Shown here: positions 1-4,264 of the stretch, one piece after another | Layout: each line of letters begins with the position of its first letter | How positions within the stretch are numbered: the stretch's first letter is position 1 | From: Bacteroidaceae bacterium | GTDB taxonomy: Bacteria; Bacteroidota; Bacteroidia; Bacteroidales; Bacteroidaceae | Length of the DNA: 6,286 nucleotides | Direction of reading: 5' to 3' | Assembly: GCA_900769465.1 (NCBI GenBank) | Contig: CAAGGT010000164.1 | Location: 1-6,286 of the forward strand | Program-made: the position numbers and the translations under genes | The notes under the pieces: model-generated | What the model was told of the DNA's origin: nothing | Seen by the model: the letters and a program-made list of their open reading frames with translations, nothing else | Database searches by the model: none

Positions 1-617
1 ATCAGTTCTGCTGCAGTGTGGCCATGTACAGCATAATGAATCTTGTTCTGAATCTTCTTGAAAAAGAGCTTAGTTGTAGCTGCATCAGAACTATAATCTA
101 TCGCAGTAGAATATATATCTGTAAGCTTCTGATAGAATCTTCTTTCACTGAGGCGAATCTCTCGTATTTCAGCAAGCAAATGCTCAAAGTATTCCTGGCC
201 TATGAAGGTTCCGTTCTCCATTCGCTTCTTATCGATCACATAGCCTCTGATTGCAAATTGACGGATAATATTGGTAGTCCACTGTCTGAACTGAGTGGCC
301 CTCAGTGAATTGACCCTATATCCTACAGAAATTACTGCATCCAGCGAATAGTACTGAGTATTATAGACCTTGCCGTCAGAAGCAGTTGTTTCCATTTTGG
401 AAATAACTGAACTTTCAGCAAGCTCTCCTTCGTCAAAAATATTCTTTAAATGCTTACTGATTGCCGGCACACCGACTTCAAACAACACAGCCATTGCTTT
501 CTGTGTTGCCCATATAGTCTCATCCTTATACAGGACCTGAACCCCATCCTCCTTGCCATCTAAGACAAAGGTGAGGAATTCAACCGTACTATTCCTTATC
601 TGTAGTTCCTTCTTCAT
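1..617 (-). CDS. rhuM: RhuM-family protein, C-terminus cut off by window edge
   Basis: The reading frame is open from an ATG at 617-615 down to position 1, giving 205 codons; it is absent from simple ORF lists only because it has no stop inside the window. The N-terminus (IRNSTVEFLTFVLDGKEDGV, then VLYKDETIWATQKAMAVLF) and the segment around VPAISKHLKNIFDEGEL are hallmarks of the RhuM family first noted in Salmonella pathogenicity island 3. The stretch near residues 29-57 reads like a winged-helix DNA-binding motif (recalled family pattern TQKxxAxLFxVxxPxISxHLKNIF). YSLDAVISVGYRVNS and the final HGHTAAEL are also family-typical. Family members are usually about 330 residues, so roughly a third is missing. 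The biochemical role is not established; such genes are frequent in genomic islands and near defence loci. There is no visible partner gene here, because the upstream side is about 1 kb of noncoding DNA. Confidence 0.85.
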   Translation of the reverse strand, partial: MKKELQIRNSTVEFLTFVLDGKEDGVQVLYKDETIWATQKAMAVLFEVGVPAISKHLKNIFDEGELAESSVISKMETTASDGKVYNTQYYSLDAVISVGYRVNSLRATQFRQWTTNIIRQFAIRGYVIDKKRMENGTFIGQEYFEHLLAEIREIRLSERRFYQKLTDIYSTAIDYSSDAATTKLFFKKIQNKIHYAVHGHTAAEL

Positions 618-622
618 ACTAA

Positions 623-647
623 CAAAGATAATGATTTCATTATTATC
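623..647 (-). promoter_or_regulatory. rhuM promoter -7 element with overlapping dyad
   Basis: On the minus strand 630-623 reads TATCTTTG, an exact match to the Bacteroidetes -7 consensus TAnnTTTG. It ends only five bases before the rhuM ATG, so a start about seven bases downstream would give a leaderless or nearly leaderless mRNA. A TTTG -33 box is not evident at the expected 19-21 nt spacing, so the promoter may be weak or activator-dependent. Directly upstream and partly overlapping lies an imperfect dyad (AATGA-TT-TCATT at 631-641, inside a GATAATGA/TCATTATTATC arrangement at 627-647), a possible operator. Confidence 0.4.
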
Positions 648-742
648 ATCTACTAGCTTTCTTACGAAATTTCTTTAATGGTTATTTGATATACGACGAT
701 GCTCGATTATCAGTCCATTTTATCGCGAAAATTATGTCACCA

Positions 743-779
743 TGTATCATGATATATCATAGTGTATCAGATGTATCAT
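743..779 (+). repeat. Four 8-bp repeats (TGTATCAT-like) phased at about 10 bp
   Basis: TGTATCAT (743-750), TATATCAT (753-760), TGTATCAG (763-770) and TGTATCAT (772-779) follow each other with start-to-start spacings of 10, 10 and 9 bp. One helical turn between copies places them on the same DNA face, as expected for a row of protein binding sites. The array lies about 125 bp upstream of the rhuM start in AT-rich DNA. It could be a regulator array for rhuM, an iteron-like origin element, or arm sites of a recombinase; the sequence does not choose between these. Confidence 0.5.
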
Positions 780-902
780 ATTACTACTTTGTCGCTCCAC
801 CGGTCTCCTACGCTGAAGAGACCTGAAATTCATTTTCCAACAAATAAGCAACAAAATCCGCAAGCTGCCAAACAGGTGATGTACAAAGTAACTTAAAGAT
901 AT

Positions 903-928
903 AAAAAAAGAGCCGCAAAAAGCGGCTC
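903..928 (-). terminator. Rho-independent terminator of the minus-strand RNA unit
   Basis: A perfect 7-bp GC-rich stem (GAGCCGC / GCGGCTC, arms 922-928 and 910-916) closes a 5-nt loop. On the minus strand it is followed at once by seven U residues (909-903), so it is a textbook intrinsic terminator for leftward transcription. In the plus direction the tract after the hairpin is only AATTT, so it should work poorly that way. Confidence 0.85.
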
Positions 929-940
929 AATTTCAAGTAT

Positions 941-980
941 TTGTTAGTCTTTTGTTGACTTTTGTTAGCTTTGTATATCA
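941..980. repeat. Tandem 10-bp repeats (TTTGTTAGCT-like), four copies
   Basis: TTGTTAGTCT, TTTGTTGACT, TTTGTTAGCT and the diverged TTTGTATATC run head to tail with an exact 10-bp period. They sit inside the candidate small-RNA unit, between the end of its longest reading frame and the terminator. At DNA level the phasing suggests a row of binding sites. At RNA level the minus strand would present repeated unstructured AACAAAAG-type segments. Confidence 0.5.
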
Positions 981-1118
981 ACTAGTTCCACTCCATGCGG
1001 TTTAAGTGTCTGATTCACAATATGTTGAATAAATCGCGATACACGCCACTTACACTTTGTAAGTTATACTTTACCAAGCGCCTCGCAAGAGCATAAATAT
1101 CAGTATGTCAATCCTATG

Positions 1119-1149
1119 CAAAGGTAAGAATTTATTTTGAATTAACAAA
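1119..1149 (-). promoter_or_regulatory. Bacteroidetes-type promoter driving the leftward RNA unit
   Basis: On the minus strand TTTG (1149-1146) is followed by exactly 19 nt and then TACCTTTG (1126-1119). This is a full match to the Bacteroidetes primary sigma-factor consensus TTTG-N19-21-TAnnTTTG. The predicted start is near 1112, pointing left towards the terminator at 903-928. Confidence 0.7.
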
Positions 1150-1638
1150 ATATTTGTTGAAAGGTTCCAAATAATGGATATATCGGAAAATTCTATAAGC
1201 ATCCAGCAAATTCTTCTCTTACTATACCTTCGAACTTATATATTTACATTAACGATACATTTTGCTCAAATCGGTACTTTTATTATATGTAACATACTAA
1301 TAATTAAGTGTCTAATTAAATCAATTATTGATTGGATCCTGGCATACTTTGCACAGATGCCCTGACCTGCTCATCCTTGTATCGTTTTTGTATCGTAACA
1401 CTATATATTATTGAATATAAAATAGATAAACATTCTAAATCACGATTGTACTTACAAATTTCAAACTAGCGTTAACGTAGATCTTTAAAAATCAATGTAA
1501 AATCACTCATTATATGCTCACTACGTTCTAATACATTCAGAATGCGAATCATTTAAGGTGTTGCTGATATGGTAATTACAATGTCAAGTTAAAGGCTTAC
1601 TCTATTAAATTCACTCAAATTCTGTGATAATAATCTAC
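1150..1638. other. AT-rich stretch without a convincing gene
   Basis: This stretch lies between the small-RNA promoter and the end of ssb. The longest plus-strand frame (1174-1365, 63 codons) has a GAAAGG nine bases before its ATG and would be hydrophobic, but AT-rich DNA yields such frames by chance and no promoter is evident. A minus-strand frame ends at 1342-1344 with KRYKDEQVRASVQSMPGSNQ and has no start codon; it might be the relic of a gene end. Short dyads occur, including a core CGTTAACG at 1470-1477 and CATTCAGAATG at 1534-1544. No terminator is obvious downstream of ssb. The position beside ssb would suit an origin or other cis-acting site, but nothing proves it. Confidence 0.4.
1377..1396 (+). 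repeat. Two direct copies of TTGTATCGT, 11 bp apart
   Basis: TTGTATCGT occurs at 1377-1385 and again at 1388-1396, one helical turn apart. The core TGTATC is the same as in the phased array at 743-779, and a third exact TTGTATCGT lies at 2848-2856. The pair may be a binding site for the same factor. Confidence 0.35.
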
Positions 1639-1983
1639 TTAGTCATCCTTTATAGCGTTTTCATTAGTAATATCCAATGAGTTTGCTACCAGTTCGGTAA
1701 ACACTCTTTCGCAGCCTTGAGCATCTGTATATTTGCTGTTCCGGAGGTGGCCTTTTACATGCACGAGCACTCCCCTGCTCAGGCCTCCAAGATTGATTCC
1801 TTTTCCTTCCCAAACGACTACGTGATGCCATGTCACCTCTACCACATTATTCTTAGATGTGTCTGTGTAATGCCTTTCAGTGGCAAGACTGAAATTCGCA
1901 ACCAGTCTGTCATTGATGGAGCATATTCTTACAGTGCCTATCCTACCTTTTAGTTCAGCCCTGTTGATTGTCTGATTTCTCAT
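1639..1983 (-). CDS. ssb: Single-stranded DNA-binding protein, short mobile-element type
   Basis: The 114-residue product has the OB-fold pattern of bacterial SSB: start of strand 1 at NRAELKGRIG (residues 7-16), NDRLVANFSLATER (24-37), TWHHVVVWEGKG (51-62, including the conserved W52 and W58 region), and GVLVHVKGHLRNSKYTD (71-87), closing with FTELVANSLDI (95-105). SSB coats and protects single-stranded DNA during replication, repair and conjugative transfer. Chromosomal SSBs are about 150-180 residues and end in a DDDIPF-like tail that recruits partners. This one lacks the long linker and ends simply in KDD, so partner recruitment through the usual tip is probably lost. Its ATG follows the radC stop by 5 nt, and the sequence TAGGAAAC lets an AGGA ribosome site overlap that stop, so the two are co-transcribed. 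Confidence 0.9.
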   Translation of the reverse strand: MRNQTINRAELKGRIGTVRICSINDRLVANFSLATERHYTDTSKNNVVEVTWHHVVVWEGKGINLGGLSRGVLVHVKGHLRNSKYTDAQGCERVFTELVANSLDITNENAIKDD

Positions 1984-1988
1984 GTTTC

Positions 1989-2654
1989 CTATGATTTTGA
2001 GTTAAACTTACATGTCTGCTCATCAGTGAAGCTATAGAACGATCCGCTGCTGATGATTATGTGATCCAGAAGCTGAATCTGCATCAGCTTGCAGGCCTTG
2101 GAAAGCTGCCTGGTTTGCTCAATATCAGACAGACCAGGTGTAGGGTTGCCCGACGGGTGATTGTGGTAAATAATGATGTTTGAGGCACCTTTACTAAGAG
2201 CCTGCGCTATAATGTCCCTATGACTGATGATCACTGAGTCTAGAGAGCCCTTGAAGAGCATGTCAAACGAGATGACCAGATTGGACTTATTGAGGTAGGC
2301 TACCCATAGTTCTTCATGCTGAAGTGTCCTCAATCTTGATGAGGCTACATCTACGGCCTCTTTTGATCCAGAAATGATCTTACCCACGGCATCTTCGTGT
2401 ACGCTCATATATCTGGCTACAACGTCTCTTAGTGCATTTATCTTTTCCTCCTGAGCCTTAGTCAGTCCGTGCAATCTAGGATTAAAACTCTCACTCAGCA
2501 GTTCGTTCAGTGCTATCGGCTCCTTGAGCTTCAGACCGAGTCTTTCCAATGACTTCATATTACCTGTGTTAAGTTGTTGAACTTGAATTACAAGCAACGA
2601 CAAGTGAGCCTTAGTGTCTGCAGGTACAAGATTCTCGAGAAGAATACTGGCCAC
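1989..2654 (-). CDS. radC: RadC-family JAB/MPN-domain protein
   Basis: The 221-residue protein has the C-terminal MPN(+)/JAMM domain of RadC: EELWVAYLNKSN (about 114-125), VIISHRDIIAQAL (141-153), the metal-binding HNHPSG (164-169) with H164 and H166, D177, and LDHIIISSGSFYSF (196-209). The N-terminal part is a diverged helix-hairpin-helix region. In the usual motif HNHPSGxPxPSxxD the second serine is conserved; here that position is G174 (PTPGLSD), although D177 remains. RadC proteins are abundant on Bacteroidetes mobile elements; a role in recombinational repair was once proposed but the activity remains unclear. The start is a GTG at 2654-2652; an in-frame TAG a short way upstream limits the frame, and the next ATG (residue 33) would cut into the N-terminal region. 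It is the first gene of a pair with ssb. Confidence 0.88.
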   Translation of the reverse strand: MASILLENLVPADTKAHLSLLVIQVQQLNTGNMKSLERLGLKLKEPIALNELLSESFNPRLHGLTKAQEEKINALRDVVARYMSVHEDAVGKIISGSKEAVDVASSRLRTLQHEELWVAYLNKSNLVISFDMLFKGSLDSVIISHRDIIAQALSKGASNIIIYHNHPSGNPTPGLSDIEQTRQLSKACKLMQIQLLDHIIISSGSFYSFTDEQTCKFNSKS

Positions 2655-2711
2655 AGGTCCGGAGATTCTTAGAAGAGACTATGCTTGATCTTGGACATAG
2701 ACATTGCTCAC

Positions 2712-2719
2712 TACCTTTG
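2712..2719 (+). promoter_or_regulatory. Probable -7 element for the 2749 gene
   Basis: TACCTTTG matches the TAnnTTTG consensus exactly and lies 29 bp before the ATG at 2749, so the leader would be about 23 nt. The -33 side shows only CTTG (2690-2693) at 18 nt, so the upstream box is poor. No matching element was found on the minus strand for radC in this intergenic stretch. Confidence 0.4.
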
Positions 2720-2748
2720 CGATGTGATTCACGGAACAACTGTAACCT

Positions 2749-3333
2749 ATGGTATACAACTCCCCTAACCCTCTTGTTGTCTTGTTTTTCGTGATTGTCA
2801 GTACTTTTTTAACCTGTGCTTCAGGTTGGCACAATGATAAGATAATTTTGTATCGTCATCCTAGATTACAGAATCTTTTTGAAATTGAATCAGTATGGGT
2901 TTTATTATCTTCCTGGTATTATGTCTTAATGTTGTCGGCACAATGTGCGGTGGCAGCGATAAATGGTGCGAATAGTATGAGGACTTCCTTCAGATCGATC
3001 GAGCCTAAGGGAATCGAGGATTACCTTAAGGACTTATGCCTCATTTACAGAGGCGAAATAGACAATCCCCACGATGTCAATGCCATGCTTGATGAAGAAC
3101 GTGAAATACAGTTCCTCAAGTATAACCTATGGGATGTGGAGAGAAGCATCCTGGAGACTCCGGGCACCTGGAGATATCTTTATATTGAAGAGAAAGGCAG
3201 TCTGCCGGCAGATGATGAGACCATTGCACGCAAGATCTACGATTTTGCGGTTAAGAAGAAATTGGAACGTGTCAGGGAGTTTGGTATCGATCTGACAGAT
3301 GTCTATGCGAGGCTGAGCGGTATTAGAAGATAG
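2749..3333 (+). CDS. Unknown protein, possible two-segment membrane anchor
   Basis: I do not recognise this 194-residue product. Residues 8-24 (LVVLFFVIVSTFLT and flanks) form a hydrophobic segment like a signal anchor and residues 48-70 (VWVLLSSWYYVLMLSAQCAVAAI) a second one. The rest is soluble, charged and mostly helical, with EDYLKDLCLIYRGEID, DEEREIQFLKYNLWDVERSI and ARKIYDFAVKKKLERVREFG. The start at 2749 comes directly after an in-frame TAA and fits the -7 box upstream. Base use changes inside the gene: the first 76 codons are T-rich and AT-rich, while from about Met77 (2977) codon use resembles the neighbouring genes. The functional protein might therefore start at Met77 (118 residues), or the membrane part may be a later addition. 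It is transcribed away from radC and ends at a shared terminator. Confidence 0.6.
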   Translation: MVYNSPNPLVVLFFVIVSTFLTCASGWHNDKIILYRHPRLQNLFEIESVWVLLSSWYYVLMLSAQCAVAAINGANSMRTSFRSIEPKGIEDYLKDLCLIYRGEIDNPHDVNAMLDEEREIQFLKYNLWDVERSILETPGTWRYLYIEEKGSLPADDETIARKIYDFAVKKKLERVREFGIDLTDVYARLSGIRR

Positions 3334-3376
3334 CAGAAGAGGTGGCTAGTCCTTTCAGACTGTGCCACCTCTTCTG
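3334..3376. terminator. Long inverted repeat between convergent genes, likely bidirectional terminator
   Basis: A 13-bp perfect inverted repeat (CAGAAGAGGTGGC at 3334-3346 and its complement at 3364-3376) encloses a 17-nt loop. It starts on the base after the stop codon of the 2749 gene and ends 17 bp past the stop of the oppositely oriented histone-like gene. No long T-tract follows on either strand, so it may act as a stable 3' stem-loop for both transcripts rather than as a classic intrinsic terminator. Confidence 0.65.
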
Positions 3377-3393
3377 TATCGGTTAAGGCCTGA

Positions 3394-3552
3394 TTATTTC
3401 TTGCAGGTTTCCTTGCGATATGCCTTGCCAAGTTTCTCAAGAACAAGCGTATTCTTGCGAACTCTGGCCTGGGCTGCTTTGTTTTCCACCTTGTTGATGT
3501 CTGCCTTGATAGCGTCCATTGCTGCTATCATCTGCTCAATGATTGTCTGCAT
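3394..3552 (-). CDS. Small histone H1-like DNA-binding protein (52 aa)
   Basis: A complete short gene on the minus strand, ATG at 3552-3550 and TAA at 3396-3394. The product starts MQTIIEQMIAAMDAIKADIN and continues with NKAAQARVRKNTLVLEKLGKAYRK. The second half matches the pattern of the Bacteroidetes histone H1-like (Hc1-type) family as I recall it: NKAAxxRxRKxxLxLEKLxKxYRK. Such proteins are small, basic and helical and are thought to bind or compact DNA; a typical length is 50-60 residues, so this one is full length. It lacks the lysine/alanine-rich extension of chlamydial Hc1. It follows the HTH gene by 14 nt in the same direction with an A-rich spacer rather than a strong ribosome site, so the two probably form one operon. 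Confidence 0.75.
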   Translation of the reverse strand: MQTIIEQMIAAMDAIKADINKVENKAAQARVRKNTLVLEKLGKAYRKETCKK

Positions 3553-3566
3553 AGCTTTAATGTTAA

Positions 3567-4070
3567 TTAATCGTTTATTCTAGATACTGTATATTTTACT
3601 TCAAGTCCCTTGAGCTGTGCGAACTTGCAGATGTATGAGAAGAAGCAGTCGTCGAACTGGAACCAGTGGTCCACAGTGCACTTCTTCACACCCAATAACT
3701 CTGCCACCTGAATTCTCTTGAGCCCGTTTCTTTTGAGATATGCTTCGAAGAATCCGATATTTGGCTTCTTGGAAGTTGCTCCACTTACAGGAATCTTAAG
3801 CGCGCTTTCCTTTACTCCCGGTTCCTTCAATTCAAAGCGGATCTTCATTCCGTATGCATCGAAGAGGGCGTATATGGTGGATATCATCATGTCATCCTTC
3901 TTCAGCCAATAATATACGCTTTGACGGGAGATTCCCATCTTCTCTGCAATCATAGGGGTAGAAAGATCATTTACTTCCAGGAACTCGCCTATGAACTTTA
4001 GATTCTGAAGTTCCCACTTACCATCCTGAACCATCTGTGTTTCAGGATTCCTAATACCTTCCTTAGGCAT
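3567..4070 (-). CDS. HTH regulator with two related DNA-binding units
   Basis: The 167-residue protein contains two helix-turn-helix units that align without gaps over 57 residues (25-81 and 106-162), with 14 identities by my count. The core is IAEKMGISRQSVYYWLKKDD in the first and VAELLGVKKCTVDHWFQFDD in the second, each followed by a helix and a short strand (GMKIRFEL, GLEVKYTV). The A-E-x-x-G-[IV]-x-x-x-[ST]-V-x-x-W pattern is that of XRE/Cro-like HTH domains. The protein is therefore an internal duplication that could bind two adjacent half-sites as one chain. It is divergent from the primase operon, and repeats in the intergenic region are natural candidates for its operator. It probably controls itself and the divergent operon. 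No named family was recognised. Confidence 0.75.
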   Translation of the reverse strand: MPKEGIRNPETQMVQDGKWELQNLKFIGEFLEVNDLSTPMIAEKMGISRQSVYYWLKKDDMMISTIYALFDAYGMKIRFELKEPGVKESALKIPVSGATSKKPNIGFFEAYLKRNGLKRIQVAELLGVKKCTVDHWFQFDDCFFSYICKFAQLKGLEVKYTVSRIND

Positions 4071-4103
4071 AGCCGATCTGTTTTGGGCTGATGTACAAAG
4101 TCA

Positions 4104-4144
4104 TTATGACGATAAATCATAAATTTATTTGTCATAAATCATAA
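4104..4144. promoter_or_regulatory. Candidate operator: 22-bp-spaced repeats plus inverted repeat
   Basis: ATAAATCATAA occurs exactly at 4112-4122 and 4134-4144, two helical turns apart. The same stretch carries an inverted pair TTATGAC (4104-4110) and GTCATAA (4131-4137). The elements overlap the -33 box and spacer of the plus-strand promoter, so a bound protein would block it. The two-unit HTH protein encoded next door is the obvious candidate ligand, but this is inferred from position only. Confidence 0.5.
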
Positions 4145-4159
4145 TATATTTTAACTTTG
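4128..4159 (+). promoter_or_regulatory. Promoter of the primase operon
   Basis: TTTG (4128-4131), exactly 20 nt, then TAACTTTG (4152-4159): a full match to the Bacteroidetes consensus. Transcription should start near 4166, leaving a leader of about 100 nt before the ATG at 4265. The leader contains a hairpin (CCTTGC 4193-4198 against GCAAAGG 4205-4211, one bulged A) and a possible 13-codon upstream frame. Confidence 0.7.
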
Positions 4160-4205
4160 CGCTCAGCAGTTTTTACTTTTACTGTACAATATCCTTGCGA
4201 TAAGG

Positions 4206-4238
4206 CAAAGGTATGAAAATAATTTTATTTAACGCAAA
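4206..4238 (-). promoter_or_regulatory. Promoter of the HTH-histone-like operon
   Basis: On the minus strand TTTG (4238-4235), 21 nt, then TACCTTTG (4213-4206) match the same consensus. The start would be near 4199, giving a leader of about 130 nt before the HTH ATG at 4070 and reading across the plus-strand promoter. A second, poorer box (TGACTTTG, 4104-4097) lies closer to the gene and lacks a -33 box. Confidence 0.6.
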
Positions 4239-4264
4239 TAATATTAATTTTTAACGAGATTGAT

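Larger units (their letters stand above)
903..1112 (-). ncRNA. Candidate small RNA (about 200 nt), own promoter and terminator
   Basis: A perfect promoter at 1119-1149 and a strong terminator at 903-928 bracket about 200 nt on the minus strand, with no protein gene of normal size between them. The transcript should begin near 1112. Its 5' half can fold: a hairpin ACTTAC-loop-GTAAGT (1064-1048) is enclosed by further complementary segments (GCGA and GCGC upstream against GCGT and TCGC downstream, roughly 1087-1033). A lower segment near 1035-1010 forms a weaker bulged hairpin. Towards the 3' end lie 10-nt repeats, then the terminator. Alternatively the unit encodes a tiny protein: one frame is open for 32 codons at 965-1063 (ending LKPHGVELVDIQS) but has no ATG, and a second frame ending at 1015 also lacks ATG. 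The two protein-like fragments in different frames could also be a decayed gene. I do not recognise a known RNA family. Confidence 0.4.

Noticed and set aside
18..308. 96-codon plus-strand frame
   Set aside because: It is antisense to the clearly recognisable RhuM coding sequence.
806..890. Minus-strand frame ending in TSPVWQLADFVAYLLENEFQVSSA
   Set aside because: It looks protein-like, but has no start codon and begins just after the terminator; at most a gene relic.
1174..1365. 63-codon plus-strand frame, hydrophobic product
   Set aside because: It lies in AT-rich DNA where I/L/F-rich frames arise by chance; despite a GAAAGG before the ATG there is no promoter and no recognisable family.
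1342..1463. Minus-strand frame ending KRYKDEQVRASVQSMPGSNQ
   Set aside because: No start codon and low-complexity AT-rich upstream part; could be a relic of a gene end but cannot be assigned.
618..1638. CRISPR array or retron in the repeat-rich noncoding region
   Set aside because: Repeats are 8-10 bp and tandem or helically phased, with no 20-40 bp repeat-spacer periodicity, and no cas or reverse transcriptase gene is present.
1717..1953. 78-codon plus-strand frame
   Set aside because: It is the antisense shadow of ssb.
3362..3583. 73-codon plus-strand frame
   Set aside because: It is antisense to the histone H1-like gene, whose protein pattern is convincing.
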